A DNA stretch of 64,000 nt from RBG-16-66-20 sp052386675 (lineage in GTDB: Bacteria; Pseudomonadota; Gammaproteobacteria; Burkholderiales; SG8-39), in contig JBQTJX010000063.1 of the NCBI GenBank assembly GCA_052386675.1, positions 7,627 to 71,626 on the forward strand. The letters are read 5' to 3'. The notes beneath the pieces are model-generated. The model did no database searches, was not told where the DNA came from, and was given only the letters and a program-made list of their open reading frames with translations. Numbering within the stretch: position 1 is the first letter of the stretch; every line of letters begins with the position of its first letter. The position numbers were made by a program, and so were the translations under genes. Shown one piece after another: positions 1-7,991 of the stretch.

Positions 1-38
1 GCTCGGGCGACGCGTACTGGAACCTGAAGAAGAACTGA
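1..38 (+). CDS. C-terminal end of an ABC transporter substrate-binding protein (partial)
   Basis: Only the last 11 codons are in the window, in the frame beginning at base 3 and ending in TGA at 36-38; they read SGDAYWNLKKN. A Trp-Asn-Leu-Lys-Lys tail of this kind is usual at the end of periplasmic dipeptide/oligopeptide binding proteins, and the two permeases and fused ATPase that follow make that the natural reading. Assignment rests mainly on context. Confidence 0.55.
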   Translation, partial: SGDAYWNLKKN

Positions 39-59
39 GCTGACGCGATCCGGACAGGA

Positions 60-81
60 GGGCCCCGCGAGGGGCCCTTTT
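60..81 (+). terminator. Rho-independent terminator-like hairpin between binding protein and permease genes
   Basis: Stem GGGCCCC (60-66) pairs perfectly with GGGGCCC (71-77) around a GCGA tetraloop and is followed by TTTT (78-81). It sits between the binding-protein stop and the first permease start. In ABC operons such a hairpin commonly attenuates transcription so that the binding protein is made in excess over the membrane parts. Confidence 0.75.
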
Positions 82-88
82 GCTTGAT

Positions 89-1030
89 ATGAGTGGATTC
101 ATCCTCCGCCGCCTGCTGTCGACGATCCCGGTGCTGCTGATCGTGGCGGTGCTGGTGTTCCTCATGCTGCGGCTCACGCCCGGCGACCCCGCGGCGATCA
201 TGGCGGGCGACGCCGCCACCACCGACCAGATCGCGACCATCCGGGCGAGCCTGGGACTCGACCGCCCGCTGCCGGTGCAATTCGCGATCTGGGCCGGCAA
301 CCTGCTGCAGGGGGACCTGGGCCAGTCCTACTTCTACAAGATGCAGGTGACGCAACTGATCGGCCAGCGCATAGAGCCCACGCTGTCGCTCGCGGCGCTG
401 ACCATCGCGATCGCGGTGCTGGTGGCCGTGCCGCTGGGGGTGGTCGCCGCCTGGCGTTTCGGCGGCTGGTTCGACCGCGCGCTGATGGGCTTCTCGGTGA
501 TCGGCTTCTCGATGCCGGTGTTCGTGTTTGCCTACATCCTGATCTGGATCGTGTCGCTCAAGCTGGGCTGGTTGCCGGTGCAGGGCTACCAGCGGCTGGA
601 GGCCGGGTTCTGGCCGTTCCTGCGCCACCTGATCCTGCCGTCCATCACGCTGTCGGTGATCTACATCGCGCTCATCGCAAGGGTGACGCGCGCTTCGGTG
701 CTGGAGACGCTCGGGGAGGACTACATCCGCACCGCGCGCGCCAAGGGACTGCCGGAAGCGCGCGTGCTGGTGCGCCACGGCCTGGCCAACGCTGCGGTGC
801 CGATCGTCACGGTGATCGGCATCGGCATCGCGCTGCTCATCGGCGGCGTGGTGGTGACCGAGTCGGTGTACGCCATTCCCGGCCTGGGCCGGCTGACGGT
901 GGACGCGGTACTGGCGCGCGACTTTCCCACCATCCAGGCGGTGATTCTGCTGTTCTCGTTCGCCTACGTCCTCATCAATCTGCTGGTGGATCTGTCCTAC
1001 GTGTTCCTCGACCCGCGGATCCGGTACTAG
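89..1030 (+). CDS. Dipeptide/oligopeptide ABC transporter permease (DppB/OppB-like)
   Basis: A 313-residue inner-membrane permease starting MSGFILRRLLSTIPVL, with the first membrane helix at once, a large periplasmic loop carrying RLTPGDPAA, and the BPD_transp_1 core. The cytoplasmic EAA-type coupling loop (GEDYIRTARAKGLPEARVL, about residues 207-225) contacts the ATPase. Length and order match DppB. An upstream in-frame TTG at 80 lies in the terminator T-run, so ATG at 89 is preferred. It forms an operon with the following DppC-like permease and double ATPase; the substrate (peptide, glutathione or other) cannot be told from sequence. Confidence 0.93.
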   Translation: MSGFILRRLLSTIPVLLIVAVLVFLMLRLTPGDPAAIMAGDAATTDQIATIRASLGLDRPLPVQFAIWAGNLLQGDLGQSYFYKMQVTQLIGQRIEPTLSLAALTIAIAVLVAVPLGVVAAWRFGGWFDRALMGFSVIGFSMPVFVFAYILIWIVSLKLGWLPVQGYQRLEAGFWPFLRHLILPSITLSVIYIALIARVTRASVLETLGEDYIRTARAKGLPEARVLVRHGLANAAVPIVTVIGIGIALLIGGVVVTESVYAIPGLGRLTVDAVLARDFPTIQAVILLFSFAYVLINLLVDLSYVFLDPRIRY

Positions 1031-1041
1031 GCGCAAAGCAG

Positions 1042-1962
1042 TTGGACACCCGAACCCTCTCCGTCGAATCCGCCAACATCGCGCGCACCGAAAGCGCGTG
1101 GCGGCGCCTGCGGCGCAACTGGTCGGTGCGGCTGGGCGGGGCGGCGATGCTCCTGCTGGTGCTGATCGCGCTTGCCGCGCCCCTGCTGGGCACGGTGGAT
1201 CCGTCGCTGTTCGACGCTGGCAGCCGCGACTTGCGCCCCGGGCAATCGGGCGAAATCATGACCCTGGAGGGCGAACTGCTGCAGCACCGCTTCCTGATGG
1301 GCTCGGATTCCTTCGGCCGGGACATCTACAGCCGCGTTGTCTACGGCACGCGCGTGTCGCTGCTGGTGGGTATCGCCACCGCGCTGCTCGCGCTCGCCTT
1401 CGGCATCGTGCTGGGCCTCTCGGCGGGGTACCTGCGCTGGCTGGACGGCCCGCTGATGCGCGTCATGGACGGGCTGATGGCGATTCCCGCGATCCTGCTC
1501 GCCATCGCGCTGGTGGCCCTGTGGCGCGGCAGCATCCTCACCGTGATCACCGCCATCGCCATCACCGAGATCCCGCGCGTGACGCGGCTGGTGCGGTCCC
1601 TCGTGCTGTCCATCCGCGAGGAGCCCTTCGTCGAGGCGGCGGTGTCGCTGGGCACGCCAACGCTGAAGATCATGTTCGGCCACATCCTGCCCAACTGCGT
1701 CGCGCCGCTGCTGGTGCAGGGCACCTACATCTGCGCCGCGGCGATCCTGGTGGAGTCCATCCTGTCCTTCCTCGGCGTCGGCCTGCCGCCGGACATCCCG
1801 ACCTGGGGCAACATCATGGCCGAGGGCCGGGTGCAGTTCATGGCCTACCCGCACAACCTGTTCTTCCCGGGTGTGCTGCTCGCGATTTCCGTGCTGGCGG
1901 TGAACATCCTTGGCGACGGCCTGCGCGACACGCTGGATCCCAAGATGGCAAAGAGAGTATGA
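1042..1962 (+). CDS. Dipeptide/oligopeptide ABC transporter permease (DppC/OppC-like)
   Basis: A 306-residue second permease of the importer. It has the N-terminal hydrophilic stretch and first helix (WSVRLGGAAMLLLVLIALAAP), the DppC hallmark GSDSFGRDIYSRVVYGTR, and a C-terminal EAA loop (EEPFVEAAVSLGTPTLKI). The start is TTG at 1042, 11 bases after the preceding stop; no in-frame ATG lies upstream and the next downstream start would remove the N-terminal tail. It pairs with the DppB-like subunit to form the transmembrane channel. Confidence 0.92.
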   Translation: MDTRTLSVESANIARTESAWRRLRRNWSVRLGGAAMLLLVLIALAAPLLGTVDPSLFDAGSRDLRPGQSGEIMTLEGELLQHRFLMGSDSFGRDIYSRVVYGTRVSLLVGIATALLALAFGIVLGLSAGYLRWLDGPLMRVMDGLMAIPAILLAIALVALWRGSILTVITAIAITEIPRVTRLVRSLVLSIREEPFVEAAVSLGTPTLKIMFGHILPNCVAPLLVQGTYICAAAILVESILSFLGVGLPPDIPTWGNIMAEGRVQFMAYPHNLFFPGVLLAISVLAVNILGDGLRDTLDPKMAKRV

Positions 1963-1972
1963 AAGGCGGCGC

Positions 1973-3586
1973 ATGACCGCGCCGGTGCTCGAGGTTCGCG
2001 ACCTCTCCATCGCGCTGCCCCCGGGCGGCGATCGCCCGCACGCAGTGTCCGAGGTCTCCTTCAGCGTCGCCCCGGGCGAGATCGTGTGCCTGGTGGGCGA
2101 ATCCGGTTCCGGCAAGTCGGTGATCGCGCAAGCGGTGATGGGGTTGCTGCCCAAGTCGCTGCCGGTGGCCGGCGGCTCGATCCTGCTGCAGGGCGAGGAC
2201 CTGACCCGGGCGCCGGAATCGCGGCTGCGGGCGCTGCGCGCGACGCGCATGTCCATGGTGTTCCAGGAACCGATGACCGCGCTCAACCCGGTGATGGGCT
2301 GCGGCGCGCAGATCGACGAAGTGCTGCAGTTCCACACCGCGCTCGACGCCGGCGAGCGGCGCGAGAAGGTGCTGAAAATCCTGGCCGAGGTGCAGTTGCC
2401 CGACCCGGAGCGGATGTATGCGGCCTACCCGCACCAGCTCTCCGGGGGCCAGCGCCAGCGCATCATGATCGCCATGGCGCTGGTGCTGGATCCGGTGCTG
2501 CTGATCGCGGACGAGCCCACCACGGCGCTCGATGTCACCACCCAGGCCCAGATCCTGCGGTTGATCGCGGAACTGCAGGCGCGCCACGGCACCGGGGTGC
2601 TGTTCATCACCCACGACTTCGGCGTCGTCGCCGAGATCGCGCAACGGGTCGCGGTGCTTCGCCTCGGGCAGCTGGTGGAACTTGGCGAGCGCGACGTGCT
2701 GCTGAAGCAGCCGCAACACGATTACACGAAAATGCTCATTGGCTCGGTGCCGGCGCTGGAACCGCACGCCAGGCCCGCAGACCCGTCGGCGCCGGTGGTG
2801 CTGTCCACCCGCGCGCTCGCCAAGACCTACCGCTCGGGCGGCTTCCTCGCCAAACGCCGCGAAGTACACGCCGCCGAAGACGTCAACCTCGAAGTACGCC
2901 GCGGCCAGACCCTGGGCATTGTCGGCGAATCGGGTTCGGGCAAGTCCACCGTGGCGCGCTGCATCGTTCGCCTGGTGGACCCCAGCTCCGGCGAGATCCG
3001 CCTCGGCAACGACGAGATCGCGCGCATGCCGGCGCGGGCGCTGCGGCCCCTGCGCCGCCGGGTCCAGATCGTGTTCCAGGATCCCTACCGGTCCCTGAAC
3101 CCGCGCCGCACGGTGGGCGAGGCCATCATCGAAGGACCGCTCAACTACGGCACGCCGCGCGCCGAGGCGCTGGACCGGGCGCGCAAGCTCATGGCGCTGG
3201 TGCGCATGGACGCGCAGGCTCTGGAGCGCTATCCGCACCAGTTCTCCGGCGGCCAGCGCCAGCGCATCTGCATCGCGCGCGCGCTCGCCATGGAGCCCGA
3301 GCTGCTGGTGGCCGACGAGGCGGTGTCGGCCCTGGACGTGTCGGTTCAGGCACAGGTGCTGGAGCTGCTGGAGGAAATCCGCGAGCGGCTGCAGCTGGCG
3401 ATGCTGTTCATCACCCACGACCTTCGCGTCGCGGCGCAGGTCTGCGACCAGGTCGCGGTGATGTCGCAGGGACGCGTGGTGGAGTACGGCCCCGCGGCCG
3501 AGGTGTTCCTGCGCCCGCGGCACGCGTATACCCGGGCCCTCTTCGAGGCCGCGCCGGGCCGCCATTTCCGCTTCGGCTCCGCGTAA
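1973..3586 (+). CDS. ABC transporter ATP-binding protein, fused DppD-DppF double ATPase
   Basis: A 537-residue protein with two complete ABC cassettes in tandem, as in GsiA and YejF. Walker A GESGSGKS occurs at about residues 42-49 and again near 317-324. Each half has a signature (LSGGQRQR and FSGGQRQR), a Walker B (LLIADEP, LLVADEA) and an H-loop histidine (ITHD). The second Walker B ends in Ala rather than Pro but keeps the catalytic position. It powers import through the two upstream permeases. ATG at 1973 is chosen because GAAAGGCGG lies just before it, 10 bases after the permease stop; an in-frame ATG at 1910 lies inside the permease gene. Confidence 0.94.
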   Translation: MTAPVLEVRDLSIALPPGGDRPHAVSEVSFSVAPGEIVCLVGESGSGKSVIAQAVMGLLPKSLPVAGGSILLQGEDLTRAPESRLRALRATRMSMVFQEPMTALNPVMGCGAQIDEVLQFHTALDAGERREKVLKILAEVQLPDPERMYAAYPHQLSGGQRQRIMIAMALVLDPVLLIADEPTTALDVTTQAQILRLIAELQARHGTGVLFITHDFGVVAEIAQRVAVLRLGQLVELGERDVLLKQPQHDYTKMLIGSVPALEPHARPADPSAPVVLSTRALAKTYRSGGFLAKRREVHAAEDVNLEVRRGQTLGIVGESGSGKSTVARCIVRLVDPSSGEIRLGNDEIARMPARALRPLRRRVQIVFQDPYRSLNPRRTVGEAIIEGPLNYGTPRAEALDRARKLMALVRMDAQALERYPHQFSGGQRQRICIARALAMEPELLVADEAVSALDVSVQAQVLELLEEIRERLQLAMLFITHDLRVAAQVCDQVAVMSQGRVVEYGPAAEVFLRPRHAYTRALFEAAPGRHFRFGSA

Positions 3587-3596
3587 ACTGCGCCCG

Positions 3597-4361
3597 ATGG
3601 ATCCCTTGAATGCCGACGCGATTCGCGTTGCCGGCCTGCCGGCGCGGGTGGTCGCGCGCTGCGCCTCGACCAATGCGGCGCTGCTCGACGGCCGCGCGAC
3701 CGGACCGCTGCTGCTCGCCGCCGAGGCGCAGACCGCGGGGCGCGGCCGCCGCGGCCGGCGCTGGCGCTCGGCGCCGGGCGCCGGCGCGACCTTTTCCATC
3801 CTGCGCCGCATGCGCTGCGCGCCGGCGGCGCTGTCCGGGCTGTCGCTGGCCGTGGGCGTCGCATGCGCGCGGGCGCTGCGCCACCTGGGCGCCGCCGGGA
3901 CCCAGGTCAAGTGGCCCAACGATCTCGTGGTCCGGCGCGCCAAGCTGGGCGGCATCCTGATCGAGACCAGGGCGAGCGCCGGCGAAACCATCGCTGTCGT
4001 CGGCATCGGCATCAACTGCCGCAGCGATCCGGCGCTGGCGCGCCGGCTGCGGCGCGACGTCGCCGCGCTGGATGAGCTCGTGACGCCCGCGCCCTCGCGC
4101 AACGCGGTGATCGCCACGATTGCGCGCGAGGTGATGGCGGCGCTGGAAACATTCGAGCAGTCCGGCCTCGCGCCCTTCGCCGCCGAGTGGACGGGGCTGC
4201 ATGCTCACGAGGGGGAGCGGCTGAAGCTGCGCCTCGCCGACGGCCGCACGCTATCGGGCCGCGCGCAGGGCATCGCCGCCAGCGGCGCGCTGCGCCTCGC
4301 CACGGCCCGCGGCCTGCGCGAGGTCGTCTCCGGCCGCATCGTCCAGCCGAGGTCGGCGTGA
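3597..4361 (+). CDS. birA: Biotin--[acetyl-CoA-carboxylase] ligase
   Basis: A 254-residue ligase that activates biotin with ATP and transfers it to the lysine of biotin carboxyl carrier proteins. Visible motifs are the catalytic GRGRRGRRW loop, KWPNDLVV, and the GGIL...GIGIN stretch, followed by the small C-terminal SH3-like domain. It lacks the N-terminal helix-turn-helix of E. coli BirA, so it should be an enzyme only and not the bio repressor. It heads the birA-coaX-SPOR set common in betaproteobacteria. There is no Shine-Dalgarno; TAAACT lies 7 nt before the ATG. Confidence 0.93.
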   Translation: MDPLNADAIRVAGLPARVVARCASTNAALLDGRATGPLLLAAEAQTAGRGRRGRRWRSAPGAGATFSILRRMRCAPAALSGLSLAVGVACARALRHLGAAGTQVKWPNDLVVRRAKLGGILIETRASAGETIAVVGIGINCRSDPALARRLRRDVAALDELVTPAPSRNAVIATIAREVMAALETFEQSGLAPFAAEWTGLHAHEGERLKLRLADGRTLSGRAQGIAASGALRLATARGLREVVSGRIVQPRSA

Positions 4362-5137
4362 TCCTCGCCATCGACGCAGGGAATTCGCGCGTGAAATGGG
4401 GTTGGTATGACAGGAACCTGCGCGGCGGATCGTGGTCCAGCATCGCCAACGTCGCGCTGCTGGAGTTTGCCGCCTCGAGCGACCACATCAACCCGTTCTC
4501 CGTCACCCACGACAATCCGGCGCGGATCATCATCTCCAACGTCGCCGGCGACGGCGCGCAGCAGCTGCTGGTGAACTGGACCAGCATTTTCGATGCCGAG
4601 CCGGAATGGGTGCACGGAGAGCCGGAGCGCTGCGGCGTGCGCAGCCGGTACGAGCATCCCGAGATGCTCGGCCCCGACCGCTGGGCGGCGCTGATCGCGG
4701 CGCGCGCGCTGGAGCCGGGGCGCGACTGCCTGGTGGTCAACGCGGGCACCTGCACCACCATCGACCGGCTCTCTGCCGCGGGCGAATTCCTGGGCGGGCT
4801 GATCGTGCCGGGCGTGGACCTGATGCGCTTTGTCCTGCACGAGCACACCGGGCGGCTGCCGCTGCAGGAGGGCCGATTCGTGGAAACGCCGCGAAACACC
4901 GTGGACGCCATCGAGACCGGCAGCCGGCATGCGCAGGCCGGTGCCGTGGAACGGATGATGCGTGGGATGGATGCAGGCGCACAGTGCCTCGTATCCGGCG
5001 GCGGCGGGCCGGCGCTGATCGAGCGCCTGCCTTTCGCCTGCCGCTTCGTCGAGAACCTGGTGCTGGAAGGCCTGGCACGCATGGCGCAGTCCGGGGATGC
5101 GCCGCGCGGCACTGCGGCCCGCGTTTCACCCTCATGA
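4358..5137 (+). CDS. coaX: Type III pantothenate kinase
   Basis: A 259-residue ASKHA-fold kinase for the first step of coenzyme A synthesis. Motifs are the N-terminal phosphate loop DAGNSRVKWG, PDRWAALIAARA, the NAGTCTTID strand with the catalytic aspartate, and GGLIVPGVDLM. The start is GTG at 4358, overlapping the birA stop in GTGA, which places the DAGNSR motif at residues 6-11 as in the family; the open frame upstream lies inside birA. Translational coupling to birA is likely. Confidence 0.95.
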   Translation: MILAIDAGNSRVKWGWYDRNLRGGSWSSIANVALLEFAASSDHINPFSVTHDNPARIIISNVAGDGAQQLLVNWTSIFDAEPEWVHGEPERCGVRSRYEHPEMLGPDRWAALIAARALEPGRDCLVVNAGTCTTIDRLSAAGEFLGGLIVPGVDLMRFVLHEHTGRLPLQEGRFVETPRNTVDAIETGSRHAQAGAVERMMRGMDAGAQCLVSGGGGPALIERLPFACRFVENLVLEGLARMAQSGDAPRGTAARVSPS

Positions 5138-5817
5138 GGGCGCTGTTCCTCCTGCTGGTGGCGGCGAACCTGGCGTTCTTCGCCTGGTGGACCTATTACG
5201 CGCCGACCGAGGCGGGCAGAGATCCGAAACCGCCCGCGCAGCAGATCGAGCCGCAGAAGCTGCGCATCCTGCCGCCGGAAGGAGAACTGGCCAGGGACGC
5301 GGCGAAGCCCGCGGAGGCGCAGAAGCCCCCGCAGAAAGCGGTCGCGCCGGATGCGCCGCCCGCGGCCTGCCTGGAATGGGGCGCCTTCGCCGTCGCCGAC
5401 GCCGGGCGCGCCGAGCTGGCACTGGGACCGCTGGCGCTGGGCGAGCGCCTGGCGCAGCGGCGCACCGACGAGTCGGCCGGCTGGTGGGTGTTCATCCCGC
5501 CGCAGGGCAACCGCGCCGGCGCGCAGAAGAAGGCGGTCGAACTGAAGGGGCTGGGTATCGACGATTACTTCGTGGTCCAGGACGAGGGGCCGACGCGCTG
5601 GGCGCTGTCAATGGGAGTGTTCCGCACCGAGGACGCCGCCAAGGGGCGCCTGGAGTCGCTGAAAGCCAAGGGCGTGCGCTCGGCGCAGATCGGCGCACGG
5701 GACACGCCGGTCCAGAAAGTCTGGTTCCAGGTACGCGGCGCCAATGCCGCGCAGCAGGGCATGCTGCGGGAACTGAACTCCGGCTTCCCCGGCACCGAAA
5801 TCCGCGACTGCCAGTAG
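5134..5817 (+). CDS. SPOR-domain membrane protein
   Basis: A 227-residue protein with a single N-terminal membrane anchor (LFLLLVAANLAFFAWWTYY), a proline/lysine/glutamate-rich linker (about residues 28-75), a conserved region starting CLEWGAF, and a C-terminal SPOR-like repeat region (WALSMGVFRTEDAAKGRLESL). SPOR domains bind denuded septal peptidoglycan, so a cell-envelope or division role is likely. Its ATG overlaps the coaX stop (ATGA), making it the third gene of the operon. A strong hairpin follows directly after its TAG. Confidence 0.8.
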   Translation: MRALFLLLVAANLAFFAWWTYYAPTEAGRDPKPPAQQIEPQKLRILPPEGELARDAAKPAEAQKPPQKAVAPDAPPAACLEWGAFAVADAGRAELALGPLALGERLAQRRTDESAGWWVFIPPQGNRAGAQKKAVELKGLGIDDYFVVQDEGPTRWALSMGVFRTEDAAKGRLESLKAKGVRSAQIGARDTPVQKVWFQVRGANAAQQGMLRELNSGFPGTEIRDCQ

Positions 5818-5872
5818 AAATCAGGGACAGACCACGATTTCCGTCGCGGAAATCGTGGTCTGTCCCTGATTT
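5818..5872. repeat. REP-like long inverted repeat, copy 1, between convergent genes
   Basis: A perfect 26-bp stem (5818-5843 with 5847-5872) closed by a 3-nt TCG loop. The left arm begins AAATCAGGGACAGACC and the right arm ends GGTCTGTCCCTGATTT. It starts on the base after the TAG of the SPOR gene and ends 20 bp before the stop of the opposing regulator gene, so it may act as a bidirectional terminator. The right arm runs into TTTCC. A sister copy with a compensated base-pair change lies at 32016-32071. Confidence 0.9.
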
Positions 5873-5891
5873 TCCTTTGCTGCCCGCCTCC

Positions 5892-6272
5892 CTAGCCGAT
5901 GGGGATGGCGCCACCGGGGACGTGCTGGGCGACCATCTGCAGCAGCTTCTCGGCGCGCACGGGCTTGGTGAGGTATCCCACCGCGCCCAGTTCCTTGCCG
6001 CGGTGGTCGCCCTCTTCGTTCGAGGTGAGGAAGATCACCGGAATGTAGGGCAGGGACTTGTCCTCCTTCAGCGCCGCGATGAACTCGAAACCGTCCATGT
6101 GCGGCATGTTGACGTCCGACAGGATGAGGTCCGGCGGGCTTTTCAGGACGAGATAGCCGGCGGCGATGCCGTCGGCCGCGGTGATGACCTCGTAGCCGGC
6201 CGAGGACAGGTGGATGCGGATCAGCTCCCGCATGCTGTCGTCGTCGTCCACTACAAGGATTCTTGCCGCCAT
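5892..6272 (-). CDS. CheY-like single-domain response regulator
   Basis: A 126-residue stand-alone receiver domain with no output domain. The acidic pocket is D10-D12, the phospho-acceptor is D53 in ILSDVNMPHMDG, the switch Thr is T83 and the conserved Lys is K103 (LTKPV). The partner kinase is not in the window. The only gene upstream on its strand is tRNA-Thr, whose 3' end lies 25 bases from the ATG with no visible terminator between, so co-transcription from the tRNA promoter is possible. Confidence 0.9.
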   Translation of the reverse strand: MAARILVVDDDDSMRELIRIHLSSAGYEVITAADGIAAGYLVLKSPPDLILSDVNMPHMDGFEFIAALKEDKSLPYIPVIFLTSNEEGDHRGKELGAVGYLTKPVRAEKLLQMVAQHVPGGAIPIG

Positions 6273-6297
6273 CTCGTTCCGTCAGTCGTCCCGGGAG

Positions 6298-6373
6298 TGG
6301 TGCTGCTGGCCCGAATCGAACGGGCGACCTCATGATTACGAATCAAGCGCTCTACCAACTGAGCTACAGCAGC
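6298..6373 (-). tRNA. tRNA-Thr (anticodon CGU)
   Basis: Read on the minus strand the 76-nt sequence folds as a full cloverleaf: 7-bp acceptor GCTGCTG/CAGCAGC, D arm with AGTTGGTA loop, anticodon loop TTCGTAA (anticodon at 6338-6340), 5-nt variable loop AGGTC, T arm GCCCG-TTCGATT-CGGGC, discriminator A and an encoded CCA. The anticodon stem CTTGA/TCATG has a U-U mismatch at the 28-42 pair, a small oddity. Confidence 0.95.
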
Positions 6374-6389
6374 CTTGCGGAAGGGCGCG

Positions 6390-6395
6390 ATTATA
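6390..6395 (-). promoter_or_regulatory. -10 box of the tRNA-Thr gene
   Basis: TATAAT on the minus strand ends 16 bases upstream of the tRNA 5' end, flanked by GC-rich sequence (GGCGC before and CGCGCCC after), the latter being a discriminator of the kind found at stringently controlled stable-RNA promoters. A matching -35 is not obvious. Confidence 0.6.
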
Positions 6396-6416
6396 GCGCC
6401 ACCCCCCGGGGAAGCA

Positions 6417-6445
6417 TTAAGTCCGTGAATTCGTTCCTATATACT
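6417..6445 (+). promoter_or_regulatory. Possible promoter of the minor pilin operon
   Basis: TATACT at 6440-6445 is preceded, 17 bases away, by a weak -35-like TTAAGT at 6417-6422. The leader to the first pilin ATG would be about 100 nt. No convincing sigma-54 GG-N10-GC element was seen. Weak evidence. Confidence 0.3.
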
Positions 6446-6549
6446 GGGCCGCAGCAAGCCGTTCAGGCTGCCAAAGCGGCCGCTCATCGCCGGATTTTGC
6501 ACGACCCGGGCGGCTTTCCCAGAATGCTCACACCGGAGAAAGGGATTCC

Positions 6550-6975
6550 ATGCGTCGCCAGAGCGGCTTTACCCTGATCGAACTGATGGTGGTGGTGGCG
6601 ATCATCGCCATCCTGGCTGCGGTCGCCATGCCTGCCTACACCGACTATGTCCGCCGCGGCAAGATTGCCGAGGCAACCTCGACGCTGGGCGAGCTGCGGC
6701 TCAAGGCCGAGAAGTGGTTCTCGGACAACCGCACCTACGTGGTCGGCGCCCCGGATTGGCGGCTCGTCCCGGGGACGCGTTACTTCAACTACGACTGCGG
6801 CGTGCCCACGGCAACCGCCTACACCTGCACCGCCGCCGGCATTGCCAACCAGGGCACCGGCGGCATGACCTACACCATCAACCAGGACAACACCAAGACC
6901 TCCACCTTTGTCGGCCTGTCGGGCTGGAACAACTCCGCCACCTGCTGGATCGGCAAGAAGGGCGATTCGTGCTGA
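6550..6975 (+). CDS. pilE: Type IV pilin-like protein (PilE family)
   Basis: A 141-residue prepilin. The class III signal is MRRQSG|FTLIELMVVVAII with cleavage after Gly6 and Glu at mature position 5, then the usual hydrophobic helix to about residue 30. Four cysteines (83, 93, 132, 141) probably form the disulfide loops of the globular head. GGAGAAAGGG precedes the ATG by 5 bases. It opens the minor pilin operon; it could be a minor rather than the major pilin. Confidence 0.88.
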   Translation: MRRQSGFTLIELMVVVAIIAILAAVAMPAYTDYVRRGKIAEATSTLGELRLKAEKWFSDNRTYVVGAPDWRLVPGTRYFNYDCGVPTATAYTCTAAGIANQGTGGMTYTINQDNTKTSTFVGLSGWNNSATCWIGKKGDSC

Positions 6976-7556
6976 GCAGGGGCTTCACGCTGGTGGAGAT
7001 GGCCATAGGTCTGGCCATCTTCGGCGTGCTGCTGGCGCTGGCGCTGCCCAACTTCACCATCTTCCTGCAGAACAGCCAGATCAAGAACGCGGCCGAAACC
7101 ACGCTATCGGGCCTGACGCTGGCGAAGAACGACGCCATCCGGCGCAACGCCACGGTCCGCTTCCAGCTCATGAGCGACCTCACCGCGAGCTGCGCGGGCA
7201 GCACCACCGCGCTCAACTGGGTGGTGAGCCTGGACGACGCGGCCGGCCTGTGCGATATCGCGCCCCACGACACCAACGCGCCGCGCATGATCCAGGTCAA
7301 ATCGGCGCAAGAGGGTTCGCGCAACGTCACCGTCACCACGGTCGGCGGCTCGCTGCTGGTCTTCAACTCCCTCGGCCGACCGACCACGGCGGGGATTACC
7401 CAGATCGACCTCAAGAACCCCACCGGCGGCGCCTGCGAGCATGAAGACGCCAACGGCACCATGCGCTGCCTGCGCGTCCAGGTCACCACCGGCGGCGCGA
7501 TCAAGCTGTGCGACCCGAAGGTCACCGCCGCCACCGATCCGCGCAGATGCACCTGA
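6969..7556 (+). CDS. fimT: Type IV pilus minor pilin, FimT/GspH family
   Basis: A 195-residue pseudopilin with signal MLSRG|FTLVEMAIGLAIFG; Glu is at mature position 5. The GspH/FimT head follows, including a run NSLGRPTTAGITQI near the C-terminus. It starts at a GTG overlapping the pilE stop by 7 bases. Minor pilins of this type prime pilus assembly in the inner membrane together with PilV, PilW and PilX encoded next. Confidence 0.87.
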   Translation: MLSRGFTLVEMAIGLAIFGVLLALALPNFTIFLQNSQIKNAAETTLSGLTLAKNDAIRRNATVRFQLMSDLTASCAGSTTALNWVVSLDDAAGLCDIAPHDTNAPRMIQVKSAQEGSRNVTVTTVGGSLLVFNSLGRPTTAGITQIDLKNPTGGACEHEDANGTMRCLRVQVTTGGAIKLCDPKVTAATDPRRCT

Positions 7557-7569
7557 GGAAGGAATGGAC

Positions 7570-7983
7570 ATGAACCGCCGGATCGAGGGCCAGAAGGGCG
7601 TGATGCTGATCGAGGCGCTGATCGGCATGCTGATCTTCTCCATCGGCATCCTTGCCCTGATGGGCATGCAGGCAATGGCGATGCGTGCCACCATTGACTC
7701 CAAGTACCGCTCGGAGGCCTCGTTCGTCGCCAACGAGATCGTCGGCCAGATGTGGATCGACCGGGGCAACCTCGCCGGCTACGCCGACGCCAATTGCGCC
7801 AGCACGCCGGTCTGCGCGGCCTGGGTGGCGCGGGTGCAGGCGCTGCTGCCCAACGCCACCGGCGCCAACGCGCCCAGCATCGTGGTCGCGGGCCAGCAGG
7901 TGACCATCACGGTCCGCTGGGTGCGCCCGGGCGAGACCGGCGCCAGCAACCACGTCGTCGTGGCGACGATCAACAACTCCTGA
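7570..7983 (+). CDS. pilV: Type IV pilus minor pilin PilV
   Basis: A 137-residue protein with prepilin site MNRRIEGQKG|VMLIEALIGMLIFSIGILAL, Glu at mature position 5, then the PilV-type segment in which residues lie in the order AMRATIDSKYRSEASFVANE. ATG 7570 is preferred over the in-frame ATG 7564 because GAGGAAGGA ends 6 bases before it. Two cysteines (NCASTPVCAAW) may pair. Confidence 0.87.
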   Translation: MNRRIEGQKGVMLIEALIGMLIFSIGILALMGMQAMAMRATIDSKYRSEASFVANEIVGQMWIDRGNLAGYADANCASTPVCAAWVARVQALLPNATGANAPSIVVAGQQVTITVRWVRPGETGASNHVVVATINNS

Positions 7984-7991
7984 GGCCAGCC

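Noticed and set aside
1838..4117. A long minus-strand open frame (759 codons) opposite the ABC ATPase and birA
   Set aside because: Arg/Gln/His-rich translation without domains, lying antisense to two clearly conserved genes. This is the usual by-product of high third-position GC.
6390..6550. Search for a sigma-54 promoter before the minor pilin operon
   Set aside because: No GG-N10-GC element with the TGGCAC/TTGC core was found in the 176-bp gap; only a weak sigma70-like pair remains.
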